Source of the DNA: Doryteuthis pealeii
Taxonomy: Eukaryota; Mollusca; Cephalopoda; Myopsida; Loliginidae
DNA length: 64,000 bases
Assembly (NCBI GenBank): GCA_023376005.1
Contig: CM042141.1
Location: forward strand, 97,076,827 to 97,140,826
Direction: 5' to 3'
This document shows, in pieces, positions 51,772 through 62,770 of the stretch. The position numbers and the translations under genes are program-made. Under the pieces are notes generated by a model. The model had not been told where the DNA came from. It made no database searches and was given only the letters and a program-made list of their open reading frames with translations. How positions within the stretch are numbered: position 1 is the first letter of the stretch; the number at the start of each line of letters is the position of its first letter.

Positions 51772-52108
51772 CAACCCATTCACAAGTAGGATGTGACACA
51801 AGGTTGCAAGCAGAGGGCATTCAGTGAGGATCAAACTCACTATTCGGTCGTAAGAGATCTGCAAGACTAGCTTACTAACCATTACACCACGTTGGGACAC
51901 CCATTTTAACATCTAAGTGTAGGCTGTGAAAAGTTTGGAAGTATGGGATATTCAGAATGGATCAAACTCGCTCTTCAGTAATAATTGATCTGCGAGACTA
52001 ACTCAACAAACCATTATACCACAATGGGACAGCCTTTTTTAATACCCAACCTATTCATAGTAGTGGATCTGCGAGACTAGCTTGCTAACCATTACACAAT
52101 GATGGGAT
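51772..52108 (-). repeat. Three SINE-F copies in a row
   Basis: 51772-51898, 51930-52030 and 52035-52108, all on minus, each with 'GATCTGCGAGACTA' or a close variant on plus. The first has the full C/F tail ('CCAACCCATTCACAAGTAGG', then 'ATGTGACACAAGGTTGC'). Confidence 0.75.
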
Positions 52109-52800
52109 ACCTTAACTAAACTGAAAAGTATAATTGAAAAATCATTTTGTAAGGGATTATTTGAAATCCACCACAGTAATCACTTTCCCAACTGCAAAAG
52201 TCCACTGACAAAGTCTTTCCGCCTGCAACAATATTACAACAGTCTTCAATCAATCCACTCATTTCTTGTCCGATGCATGTCTGTGTTCTTGTTAGCAAGA
52301 TCAAACACCTCGGTGATAAAGGAAGGCAGGCCTTAAATGATAATTAACTACCCTGACCAAGATCTCACATCTGGGCCAATCACAATGTAGAAATTTGCAT
52401 ACATGCCATGAGGGTGAGTAGACTGACTTTAAGCCACGGCTCACGATCAGGAGGTTGCGAGTTCAATCTCCACTACAATAATCAAGCTGTAATCGTAAGA
52501 AAATGCTTCTTCTTTTTTTTTTTTTTTTTCAAGTTTCTTTCAGTCATGTTAGTTAATTAACAAAATTAGATTGAGTTATAATAGAAAGAGCAGGATTAAC
52601 TACCAGGTGTCAAATTCCCCTCCCCCAAACAACTAGGTATGCAGGCTGAAACCCATACCATCCAGAACATTAGAAATAACTTGATACTTCCAATTATAAT
52701 ACAATGGTACTTTTATTAGTAGTAGACAGGTAGAAAAGATCTTTTGGCACAGATTTTTCCCCCCATTGCATGAAAACAAGTCCATAGGTAAGACACACAC

Positions 52801-52846
<46 letters not shown>

Positions 52847-52905
52847 TTTTAATATATACTTTATTCATATAGCTTTCTTTTAATATATACTTTATTCACA
52901 TAACT
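52109..52905. other. Unassigned; one tRNA-like SINE head
   Basis: 52110-52390 is less AT-rich than average, with a 62-codon minus frame I do not recognise. About 52400-52530 is a tRNA-like unit ('GGGTGAGTAGACTGAC', 'AGGTTGCGAGTTCAATCTCC') followed by a T-run, perhaps another SINE. (TA)n 52803-52842. Confidence 0.4.
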
Positions 52906-52986
52906 TTTTTACTTTATGGTTGAATGAATAAAATAGTTGTTTTTGTTTAACTTGTTCATAAATTTACATTTTTCTTAAAGGAAAAA

Positions 52987-53048
<62 letters not shown>

Positions 53049-53130
53049 TTATTTCACTTAAGAAAAATGTAAATTTGTAAACAAGTTAAAAGAAAAGAAC
53101 TATTTTATTCATTCAACCATAAAGTAAAAA
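52906..53130. mobile_element. Foldback with (TA)n loop
   Basis: Arms about 75 bp (from ACTTTATGGTTGAATGAATA to 'AAATTTACATTTTTCTTAA', and the complement at 53056-53130). The loop is a (TA)n tract at 52987-53044, which itself could pair. It ends exactly at a SINE-A. Confidence 0.7.
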
Positions 53131-53476
53131 TGTAAAGTCAGCGGAGTGGCCTATTGTCAGTATCAGCCAAACAGCAAGGGAGTCTATACCCTTTTCACTA
53201 GCACTAGACCAGGGTGGTTGTCTTTGCTGAGGTGGAGCTCCACGCCTACCGTCAGCTCCAAGGTGCTGCTTTACCGCACAAATCAGATTACTCAAGCTGT
53301 GCTACTCATGCACTGAGGTAGAACACCTCCCCCATCACCAGCTCCCAGGTGCTACTTTACCACGCCGATCAGATTACCCAATCTGTGCTACTCATATCCC
53401 GAGTTGGCAAGGACTGGTATCAAACCCGGAACTTTGTGATTGCTAGGCGGATGCTCTACCAACTGAGCTAACTATA
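53131..53476 (-). repeat. SINE-A with internal duplication
   Basis: Full body plus head. The segment around 'GTCAGCTCC.AGGTGCT.CT', 'TTACC', 'GATCAGATTAC' and 'CTGTGCTACTCAT' occurs twice, lengthening the copy to about 346 bp. Confidence 0.8.
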
Positions 53477-53745
53477 CCTTGACTCAATCGAGAGTAGCTT
53501 GCAACACATTAAGACGATCTTTAAGATTAATATTTTTAAACTTTTATGAAAAAGATTAGATTACCTATGCTATGCGACTCATGCGCTAAGTTGGTATGGA
53601 CTGGTATCCAACCCAGGATCAGGAAATTTCTAGGCGGATGTTCTGACTGACTGACCTAACCAGAGTAGCTTGCAAGAGATTAAGACTCAATCTTTAATAT
53701 TATTCTTATTTTTAAACTTTATGGAAAATTACAGAGAAATAGGCT
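53477..53745 (-). repeat. SINE-A head fragment and duplicated flank
   Basis: 53558-53668 is a second SINE-A 5' part. The flank 'AGAGTAGCTTGCAA', 'ATTAAGAC' and 'ATCTTTAA' follows both this and the previous copy. The head plus flank was therefore duplicated as a unit. Confidence 0.6.
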
Positions 53746-54605
53746 GTCAGTTTGCCATTCTTATAGTTGTTGTTGTTGTTGCTGCTCGTATGACATGAAA
53801 TGAATCATAAATGGCAAGAATATGGCAGTTGGGAAATGGCAGAGACAAATTTCATAATTGAATTCCAAGGACTTAAAAGTGGAGAGAACACACACACACA
53901 CACACAAATAAATTGATAAATAAAAAATAAATAAATAAATCAATATTACCAAAATAAAACCTAACAATCAAAGAACCAACATATTTAAACCTTTAAGATT
54001 TTCTACTGAAGAACTGACAGATTTAGCATAAAAGCTATTAATATAATTTAGATTCCTCTTAAATATTAATAAAGTTTTTCTTTTTTTTTTGTTGCCTTTT
54101 TTTTTTTTTTTTTTAGCAGAACCCCCGCCTCCCGCCCCCCCCCCCCCAAAAAAAAAGAAAGAAAGCGTAGTAAAGTCTTTGAGCAAGACAATCAGAACAC
54201 TTTGCAATAATCAAGGTGTAGTGCTAAGAGGAATCATTTTTATTGCCAAAATAAAACTGAAATATATTCACAGCAACAGGAAGAAAAATGGTAAATATGA
54301 AGGGGAAAAGAAAAGAAAAGAAAAATAGAATAGAAAGAAAAGAAAGAAAAGCTAACATTCAACACGAGAAGAGAGCAATAACTAAGAGATACTAAAAAGG
54401 CACATGATTAAATGTGTATAATGGAGGAGAGAGAAAAACGATGTATTGAAAAGAGATAAGAATTGGAAAGCAGAAAGAAAGCAGAAAGAATATAACAGAT
54501 GACAGATTGAAAGCAGCAGCAGCAGCGGCGGCAGATAATGGAGGCAGAAAGCCATTAAAAAGCAGATGATAGCAACATGGAGGAAAGAGAAAATAGCAAC
54601 AGGTA

Positions 54606-54647
<42 letters not shown>

Positions 54648-54999
54648 TAGCAACAGGTAGTTTATTATGAATGCAGAAAATAAGAGATAATGCAACTACT
54701 GGAATTACCAGTTAATGATAGTTAGAAGACTTAAAACAAAAGTATCGCTCAAAGATTTGAAGAATAAAAAAAAAAATAAAGACAAAGTATCCAAGATGAC
54801 CAAATTTGCAGGAAAATAATTTCAGGCATCATCTGCCCATTTATAATGGCATTCTTGGATTCTTTAATCTTTTCTTGGAAAAGAAAAAAAAAAAAAAAAA
54901 AGAAAGAATAAAGCAATGGATGTCAATGGTAAAGTAGGTCAACAGTATAAAAAAGATTAGAAGCGGCTTTGGTGTTTTTCATTGCTTTTATGCTTTGAG

Positions 55000-55057
<58 letters not shown>

Positions 55058-55160
55058 AAGAGAAAAATGGAAGTGAAGCCGACGGTATAGGGGTCCCAGC
55101 TTTATTCTACTATTTGATCACTCATTTTATTTGATCCTGTGTTTTTTCAAAAAAATTTTC

Positions 55161-55200
<40 letters not shown>

Positions 55201-55364
55201 GAGCCATTGAACAACATTTGAGAAAAGAGATGTAATTTTTTTTTAATTATTTAAAATTAATCTTTAGATATGGCCCATAAGAAATGATCAAATACAAAAA
55301 GAAATGTTATCTTTATTTTACTACAAATAGTAAAACTGTTAAATTACAAATGAAAGAGATTAAG

Positions 55365-55401
<37 letters not shown>
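53746..55401. other. Low-complexity region
   Basis: (TTG)n 53765-53780, (CA)n, T-C-A runs 54068-54160, GAAAG/AGC-rich 54290-54540, (GA)n about 54610-54641, A-run about 54880-54900, (TA)n 55003-55048 and 55164-55196, (CA)n 55364-55388. No gene. Open frames are homopolymer artefacts. Confidence 0.6.
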
Positions 55402-55643
55402 AGTTGTCGGGCGGCATAACGCCGGTATGAGCCTTACCGCAAAGGAGTCTATCCCTTTTCACTAGCACTAGACCAAGGAGATGATTTTAGCATCTGAGGT
55501 GGAGAGCCACGCCTACCATCAGCTCCTCACTTTACCGCACAAATCCCTGCGTTACTCGTATGCTGTGTTGGTGAGGGCCGGTATCAAACCAGGAACCTTG
55601 TGATTCCTAGCCAGACACTACTGACTGAGCTAAACCGGCCCTA
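55402..55643 (-). repeat. SINE-A, full length
   Basis: 'GTTGTCGGGCGGCATAACGC' through 'ACTGAGCTAAACCGGCCCTA'. One of the best-preserved heads. Confidence 0.85.
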
Positions 55644-55674
55644 GATATATAAGTGGAAAAAATTATGCATCTAA

Positions 55675-55825
55675 CACAGTTTTGATTGACCATCTCTTCA
55701 GGACCCTAACATTATATTTGACTAAGTTGAAATTACCACTCAGTTGAACTACAACTTCAAATAAGTCCAATCTGGTGTATAGTCCTGAAGAGATCATCAT
55801 ATGGATTGAAACCATGGTAGACACA
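55675..55825. repeat. Inverted pair of hammerhead-like units (CTGAAGA type)
   Basis: Plus unit: stem I TGT-(ATA)-GTC (55776-55784) with GACACA (55820-55825); CTGAAGA 55785-55791; stem II GATC/GATT (55792-55795, 55804-55807); GAAA 55808-55811; stem III ACC-AT-GGT 55811-55818; site GTA 55819. CTGAAGA fits the CUGANGA consensus. A minus-strand partner (about 55675-55725) has CTGAAGAGAT but AAAA for GAAA. Confidence 0.45.
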
Positions 55826-56041
55826 TTATTTTTCCACAAGTATTGAGCACTTTTGGATAGATTACTAATGCTATTACAATGGAGACATTCAAAATGGTTT
55901 CTCAAAAACATTTTTTTTTAGTACCATTTTTAATGTTTCCATTTTTTACTCCTTTAATAAATTTAATGATTTTACTTACTTACGATACAACTTCTCCGAT
56001 ATTGATATTTAACTCTCACTTCCTCAGGCAATATCTTTCAA

Positions 56042-56096
56042 AAATTAATTTTTACACCACCCGGAGGGTGTTTTTTTTTTTGTTTTTTTTTGCTAG
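56042..56096 (+). mobile_element. Helitron 3' end, truncated
   Basis: 'TTTTTACACCACCCGGAGGG', T-run, then CTAG followed by T. Matches the 3' end of the 10804-11360 Helitron ('CAATATCTTTCA.AAAT.AA'). No 5' end is visible. Confidence 0.6.
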
Positions 56097-56564
56097 TATA
56101 CATAAGCTACATTTCCATTTTTATTCTAAGAGAGAACTGATATAAAACATCATTTACTGAAAAATTACAATATAAGATAAGATGTCATTATGTAAAGCAA
56201 AAATAAAAAGAAAGAACAACTGATATATATATATTTGTGTAGCTAGAATAGATCAAAGCTTTTATTTCCAGACAGACATTCTTGCATCGACTGCATTACA
56301 TAAACCAAAGTTCAGAACATTATAATAACTATGGAGTTTGTTTCGTACAATAGGCATCTTTCCATACAAATGACAATGACAGCCTTTTGCTTATTTAATA
56401 ATGTTATTGTTTAATTTTTAGGAGGCACAAGGCCAGATGTATGGAGCACCCAGTGAGGTAAACATAGAAACTAATAATTATAGTTATTAGATTTTTAAAA
56501 AAAATAAAAACAAAATAAAAAAATAATATCAGAACTGTTCTTTACATAAATATTTTTAAGATTG

Positions 56565-57510
56565 ATTGATTTTAATGGCATGTCAACTTGTATAGTATTA
56601 TTTTATGCCTAGAGGTTAGGGAATTGCTTTCATTGGATATTCATATTAACAAACTGACCTAAAAATGATCTGGACAGCAAAAGAGAATAGTTAAAATGCT
56701 TGAATATTAAAAGAAATAAAAGATTAAAAAGATTTGGGGAAAATTTAAAAAAACAAACTAGCAAACTTATACTCAACACTTAGAAAATGGTATCAGATCC
56801 AAGGAATTCTTACCAAAAAATTCTTCAAAAGGATTCCAACACTTACCTGAAAAATAAAAGAAAAGTTTTGTTAAATTCACAATCAGAAATGGTAATATTT
56901 TTCATTTGATAATATAAACATTTTTAATAAATTAACAATTAAAAATTCAACAGAAAATATATAGTAAATAAGAAATAAAAATGGAGACCAAGTTATTTAC
57001 TAAGCTTTGCTTAATTGTGGCACAAGGCCAGATGTATAGAGCACCCAGATAAACATGGATACCAATGATTATAGCAATCATTAGATAAGCATATAAAAAG
57101 AAAAGAAAAAAAAAGAGAAAAAAATTTTTTATGATACATCAATTTTAATGGCATGTCACCCTGTATAGGGTTATTCTATGCCAAGAGTTTAGGGAAATGC
57201 ATTCATTTTACATTTATTTACAATTTTTTAAGAGGGATTTTTTTGTGTCTTTTTAAAAAAAAAAAATTATTTTGCATGGTCCATTCTAATATGAATAATT
57301 TTTGAACAGATCTAATTGATCCATAGATGAGACCCTAACAGATACTACCATTCCAGGTCAGTGTTAACCTGGGAGTAATGGCAATGAAGGAGTACTCCAC
57401 ACTCCATAAAGTCTCACCATCAGATGCAGTTTAGAGTTATACCCAGGAGAACCCTCTGCAGGGGATACAATCAGCATATTCTAAGCCTCACTGACAAGGT
57501 AGATGGTCAT
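56565..57510 (-). repeat. Two repeat D copies (partial)
   Basis: A tail fragment at 56565-56645 ('TTTTAATGGCATGTCAACTT'). A longer copy at 57145-57510 ('TTTTAATGGCATGTCACCCT', 'CATAGATGAGACCCTAACAG', 'CAGATGCAGTTTAGAGTTAT', 'CAGCATATTCTAAGCCTCAC'), missing the central block. The DNA between is AT-rich; 'GGCACAAGGCCAGATGTATG' at 56424 recurs near 57020. Confidence 0.65.
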
Positions 57511-58387
57511 TTAGAGAGAGGGGGTACAATTCCTTAAATTGGTGAAATTAAATTTTTCAATCACAATCCTTCACATTCTAAAGACCGAAACTCAGTTCCA
57601 ATCACAAACAAGAACAATGAGAATTTAATAAGTAACTAGGAACTTACTCTCTAAAAATGGTTGTTTTATTTGGTAGACATTTATATTTCAAATACTAGAA
57701 CTGTCCAATTGCACATATAGAGAGATCAAGAACCGTCCATCAATTGTACATATAGAGAGATCAAGAACCGTCTTAATGTTCTATATATGGATGAATTCCT
57801 GTGTGGTTCATCCTCTTCATGACCTTGACGAAAGCATCCAAATCTGCTAAATTGTACCTCATGTTCACAAAATATTGCAAAACTTTTGACTCATCCACAT
57901 ATTGAACATATGTTGAAAATAACATATATAAAATGTTTGTTGATAAAGTTTGAGATCAATAAAGATTATTTGATAATACTTTTCAGTATAGAATTACAAT
58001 CAGGAGCAAAAATGTGAGGAATTTGCACCAGTTAAAAAAAATAAAAATAAAAAAAATGTTCTGATAATGTTTGCCCATTAGATAATATAGCATTACCAGT
58101 TGCTTTAAGCAGAAAGAGTCATTTAAACAATGTAATGAAATGCTTGAGCGATATGAATATTATCAGAGATATCCCAGTTGACTAATAACCATGAAAAAGT
58201 TGAAGAGAAAACTGTTTTAATGATTTAAATACTTGAACATATGATATACTTGATTGAGAATGACATAATAAATTGGATTAATTAATTCATCCAGAAATGA
58301 CAATCTTTGCAAACAAGAAAGAAAATCAAGTTGTTTGTTAGTTTGACATCAATTAAAACTTTTTTGACATTAATTAAAACTTTTTTT
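57511..58387. other. No recognisable feature
   Basis: AT-rich. A short tandem phrase 'CATATAGAGAGATCAAGAAC' occurs twice (57713 and 57749). Confidence 0.4.
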
Positions 58388-58662
58388 TGCAGGAAGTGCA
58401 GTGGTGTGCTAGTTAGAGTCACAGGAAATAGACTCGTCGACCCAAATTCAAATCCCGGACGAAGCCACAATTCAGTGTTAATACTCTTGGGAAAGGTATG
58501 AATCCAACTATTCTCCCTCCAGCTATGGGTAAATAGTAGGGCAGACTGGGCTCTTTAATCTTGGTTAGGCAACCAGTCTAGAAGAAAAACTACTAGAATA
58601 AAACTACTAGAAACTACTAAAAACTACTAGAATAGGCTCAGGCCTACTTAGTGATCTATATC
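58388..58662 (+). repeat. SINE-C
   Basis: 'GCAGGAAGTGCAGTGGTGTG', 'CAAATTCAAATCCCGGACGA', 'ACTCTTGGGAAAGGTATGAA', 'CAGACTGGGCTCTTTAATCT'. The tail is replaced by short 'ACTACTAGAATA' repeats, as at about 12595. Confidence 0.75.
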
Positions 58663-58699
58663 AATTTAAAAAAGAAATGTTTTCTCAATATTACATCGA

Positions 58700-58743
<44 letters not shown>

Positions 58744-58964
58744 ATTTAATTTTTTTTTTTTTAAATGGCTTTAAATCTAATATACTACTTTGAAGTAGTG
58801 AAAGAAACAACATGTTGATATTTATTCAAATACTCAGTACTTCAAATACAGATTAGATAGGAAACAATCCATGCGTAACATCCAGTACAAGTGGATAAAA
58901 TTACTTTGAAGCTTAAGAAAAAAAAAGAAAAAAAAACTTATATAATAAAAAATCTTTTATGTTA

Positions 58965-59374
58965 CTAGCAAGAATATGTGCCCTCAAGGCATAAATATTT
59001 AAGTTTGAATGTAATGAAATACTTATTTTAATTATATTTTAATTGGTTTCTATATAAAATCATTCATAGGATCGATTTTAATACATTGGAGAATGGAACA
59101 ATATTAGGGATCAATAACACCAAGTAATTATTTATTAATCCCGATTTTGTTAAAACCACTATACAAATTAACCACACCATATATTATGTAAACCTTTATT
59201 TATTAGTGATATATAAGATGCATTGTAGGATTTTAAATGCACTAACATGGGCTGTTTTGAAGCAAATCTAATTCAGATTTTCATAAAGACATTAATAAAC
59301 AAGATATATTCTATGTGACGTAAACAGTGACAGTTTCGGTTACAGATAGAGATTGAATCTCCATTATAGTAAGA
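58965..59374 (-). mobile_element. Non-autonomous Helitron, copy 4
   Basis: On minus: TCTTACTATAATGGAGATTC, then 'TCTGTAACCGAAACTGTCAC'. End hairpin TGCCTTGAGGGCA, ATATTCTTG, CTAG followed by T. 410 bp. The loop and stem differ from copies 1-2 but the plan is the same. Confidence 0.75.
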
Positions 59375-59378
59375 TTTG

Positions 59379-59460
<82 letters not shown>

Positions 59461-59511
59461 CGAAACTATGTCACTGTTTACGTCACAATACACTTAGGAA
59501 TATATCTCAAA
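59375..59511. repeat. (TA)n and Helitron fragment between two Helitron heads
   Basis: (TA)n from about 59380 to 59456, then 'AAAACCGAAACTATGTCACT', 'GTTTACGTCACAATACAC', a piece of a third Helitron 5' region without its terminal TC. Confidence 0.65.
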
Positions 59512-59770
59512 TCTTACTATAATGGAGATTCAATCTACCTGTAACCGAAACTATGTCATTGTTTACGTCATGATACTCTCAAGAATTGCATAAGTTTATC
59601 AATGAGTATTTAATTTATAGTCAAAATTCTTAATACATAGAATATATCTTGTTTATTAATGTTTTTATGAATATGAAAATCTGAATTAGATTTGCTTTAA
59701 AAAAAATTCACATCAAGTAATTTTACTGCCTTAATCGGTTAACAACAATTAGTATAAATATCTCCATAGT
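59512..59770 (+). mobile_element. Helitron 5' portion, copy 5
   Basis: TCTTACTATAATGGAGATTC after an A, 'CTGTAACCGAAACTATGTCA', and a body that mirrors copy 4 ('TACATAGAATATATCTTG', 'GAAAATCTGAATTAGATTTG'). No hairpin plus CTRR end was found, so it is 3'-incomplete. Confidence 0.65.
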
Positions 59771-59984
59771 GCAGTATCATCTACGCTAATATTTTTGGAC
59801 ACAATTGGTAAGTCAGTATTTCTTAAATATTAGTCTATTTTAACACTGACATTCACCATCCATTCAGACTTAAAAAAAAAAATTAAAAAAAAAAAAAAAA
59901 AAAAAAGAAATTTTTTAAAAATAAAAATTATTTTTATTTTTCATAACACAAATATGTGAAACATACATGAAACCCTTACAAGAA

Positions 59985-60021
<37 letters not shown>

Positions 60022-60023
<2 letters not shown>

Positions 60024-60090
60024 GGAGATCTTACCCCTCTACAAGGAATGCAGTCAGCATATTCTAAACCCTAATAACAGAGTGGTAGTT
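60022..60090 (-). repeat. Repeat D 5' end fragment
   Basis: 'GATCTTACCCCTCTACAAGG', 'AATGCAGTCAGCATATTCTA', 'AACAGAGTGG'. Confidence 0.6.
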
Positions 60091-60149
60091 TTACAAAAGT
60101 TATGAATAATAGATCTTAGTACAATATATTTATAACCAATATAATTTGT

Positions 60150-60431
60150 CATGTCAGCTAAAAAAAAAAAAAAAAAAAAAAATATTCCTGTCATGTCAGC
60201 TAAAAAAAATATTCTAGTCTTGCCATCTGATGTGCAGAACAAAAGCATAAAATGACAAAAACAGGTTTTAAGCCAAACAAATCTTTTTATTATTATTATT
60301 ATTATTATTCCCATGTTATGTTAGTCATAAAAAAAGTAATCTGTTGCCAAAATATGTCAGAAGATTTATAAGAAAAAAAAACAAAAAAAACATGGTTCAT
60401 TTGTACAGCTTTTTTGTAGTCAACCTCATCA
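60150..60431. repeat. A-run, short duplication and (TTA)n
   Basis: 'CATGTCAGCTAAAAAAA' occurs twice around an A-run (60149-60210). (ATT)n at about 60286-60309. Confidence 0.5.
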
Positions 60432-60847
60432 TCATGTCATGCTAACAGCACGGATATCCATGACAATCTCTTGCCAACCATCCCTATCATCCATTGCCCC
60501 TGGCAGGTCCTCTGCACAGCATCCAGTATCTGCACAGAGCTGGTTAATGTAAGTCTTTGCTGACAGCCCTCACTGGCATTCCCATGTACTGGCTTCCACA
60601 GGAGAACGTCGCTTATGAGTTTGTCCTTGCTTGTCCAGCATGTCTTGTTTGTCTAACTTGGATGGTTTGTGTGACAGGTGGCAAGTGGCCATACAGCTGC
60701 TTTCTTGTGGGATGTTGTTTCCCCAATTTGTTTAAGATCACACACAGCATTCTTGCGCAGCTCCTATCTAGCTTATTCTCTAGGCGTTTCATTAGGGTCC
60801 ACATGGTGCAGCCACCTGTTGGATTATTAAGTGGGAGTCACTTGTGA
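60432..60847 (-). pseudogene. LINE ORF2 C-terminal fragment
   Basis: Minus strand: 'KRLENKLDRSCARMLCVILN', 'KQLYGHLPPV', 'RQTRHAG', then after a frameshift 'KTYINQLCADTG', 'EDLPGAMDDRDGWQEIVMDI', 'RAVSMT' and a TGA stop at 60432-60434. This matches the C-terminal region of RTE/Jockey-like invertebrate LINEs (YGxLP, R...R..GH, TY.DQL..DTG, DRDGW). At least one frameshift. 5'-truncated, as typical for LINE copies. Confidence 0.8.
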
Positions 60848-60849
60848 CA

Positions 60850-61130
60850 TAAATGGTTATTGTTGTAAGAAATGTACATGGCAAACAGAGTTCAAATCCT
60901 GGACGTGGCAGTTTGCATTTAAACATTACTAGTGTACTGTTGGATTTTTCCTGCGGTATATGCATTCATCCAAACCCTCCGCATGAGCAGAATGTGACAA
61001 GGTTAAGCATCACAGGTTGCCACCCACAGCAAACAGGTGGCCCCAATGAGGTTGGGGGGAAGTTTTACCCCTCTGTAGAGATGCATTTGGTATATTCTAG
61101 AGCCCCAACTGACAAGGTGGTCCAGGTCAG
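60850..61130. repeat. SINE-C head (+), C/F tail (-) and repeat D end (-)
   Basis: 60850-60950 SINE-C head ('GAGTTCAAATCCTGGACG'). About 60965-61005 is the C/F tail on minus ('CAAACCCTCCGCATGAGC', 'AGAATGTGACAAGG'). 61000-61130 is the 5' part of repeat D ('GGTTGCCACCCACAGCAAAC' to 'CTGACAAGGTGG'). Confidence 0.6.
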
Positions 61131-61544
61131 AGGGGACTTGGGAATAACATTTCAGAATATACATTCTTTTATGAGGAATGGAAGAGATGAAATATTCTTT
61201 AATTAAATCCGGAACTGACAAGACTTATTCAAAAGGAATTTCTTTCATTTTACAGATTTTCGGTAAGCACCACACTAACTTTTTGATTTTTTTTTTTTTT
61301 TTTTTTTTTGGTGGGCCCTTTTATAACCATTACCCCATTATTAATAACTAACACATCAAGTGTCAGAAAAAGGTGAAATGAAAAAGATATATTTGATAAG
61401 TACAGTAAAGTGTACTATAATGTTGGGCAGTTATTCACAATAACAAAAATGATTACCAATGGTTTTAGGTAAATTGGGACAAATATTTAAACAAAAATAA
61501 AGAATTTAATAGAGGTTCAGATAAATTTATAAACCTTTATCATT
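61131..61544. other. No recognisable feature
   Basis: AT-rich with a T-run at about 61288-61309. Confidence 0.4.
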
Positions 61545-61830
61545 GGTTGGTTGGATTTTATGGCACGGCAACTCTTATTGGGTTATTTTATGCCAAAGAT
61601 ATTTTTTATTCATTCTTGATGGGTATTCAAAAAAAAAAATTTTTTTTTTTAAAGACCATTTAAAAAAAAAACATTTTTTCTATTTAACCCATTAGATCAG
61701 ACCCTAACAGGTACTACCACTCCAAGTCAGAGTGGACCTGGGAGTAATGGTAATGAAGGGGTACTCAACACTCCACAGAGCTCCAGAATTTGAACCTCAC
61801 CATTAGATGCAGTTTAACATCATACCTATA
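61545..61830 (-). repeat. Repeat D, 3' half
   Basis: Tail 'GGTTGGTTGGATTTTATGGC', A/T segment, 'GACCCTAACAGGTACTACCA', 'CATTAGATGCAGTTTAACAT'. Confidence 0.75.
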
Positions 61831-61851
61831 AACCTTTATGGATGAGTATAC

Positions 61852-62310
61852 ATACCAGGGTAATCCCAAAGGTAAGGTCTTCAAAATATTTAGAAATCAC
61901 AGAAACATCATTGACAATAAACAAACGTTTCTATTATTTTTAAGTTTGAACATTTGTTTTTCTACATAATTGCCATTTCGGTCAATGCATTTTTGTAGGG
62001 ACTGTGGCAGTTTTTGTATACCCATGTCATACCAGCTTGCCGTCATGTCATTAAGGAAGCATTGAACCTCGTTGATGCAAACTTCCTAAACCACTTATGG
62101 ACGTTTTTGATATCCATGCATGACTCACCATACAGTTCTATTAAATGGCAATGAATTTTAATTGGTTTCATGGTTTTTTACATTCAAAAACCGAATAACT
62201 ATGCAAATTTCACACAATCAGGAGCTCCATCAGAAAAGATTGTCAAACCAAGACTGAGCACAGCAACTGCAGGTACAACAAACAAAACAGTGTTGCCAAA
62301 GTTTTCCTTT
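61852..62310 (-). pseudogene. Second mariner, internally deleted
   Basis: The minus-strand N-terminal piece 'ELYGESCMDIKNVHKWFRKF' (helix-turn-helix region, about 62075-62140) lies next to a C-terminal piece 'ASWYDMGIQKLPQSLQKCI', then 'DRNGNYVEK' (about 61965-62060). The whole catalytic core between them is missing. The 3' terminal repeat may be the 'ACCAGGGTAATCCCAAAGGT' at 61855. The right end was not located. Nonfunctional. Confidence 0.7.
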
Positions 62311-62320
62311 GTCCACAGCA

Positions 62321-62366
<46 letters not shown>

Positions 62367-62392
62367 TTTTATAATTTGTTTGAAGCATTGTG

Positions 62393-62770
62393 TATATATT
62401 GGTTTGGAGGTTGATTTTGAAGGCTATCACAATACAGATGTAAAGGGGGAAAAAAAAAAAAAAAAAAGTAGAAGAGGTAACAATGGTGTTGTGTGTTAAC
62501 CTGTATTTTATTCTTGAATTTGAGATAAAATCTCTTTCAGAAGATCACTGGAACTGAAGTCGTCTTGTTATGGCATTTCTTGTTAAATTTAACTAGAAAT
62601 GCCATAACAAGATGACTTCAGTTCCAGTGATCTTCTGAAAAAGAGATTTTATCTCGAAAATTCAAGAATAAAATACAGGTTAACAAACAACACCATTGTT
62701 ACCTTATTTTTTTTTTTTTTTTTTCTTTACATCTGCATTCAAAATCAATCTCCAGACCAATATATATATG
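62393..62770. mobile_element. 378-bp foldback element
   Basis: Arms of about 185 bp from 'TATATTGGTTTGGAGGTTGA' inward through 'AGAAGATCACTGGAACTGAA' to 'CTTGTTATGGCATTTCT'. The loop is TGTTAAATTTAACT (62581-62594). The only large differences are an A-run facing a longer T-run. It begins at a (TA)n tract. No coding. Confidence 0.85.

Noticed and set aside
49005..52108. CRISPR-like array from repeated SINE-F and SINE-G units
   Set aside because: The units are 80-210 bp, diverged retroposons with pol III boxes, not short identical direct repeats with unique spacers. The genome is eukaryotic.
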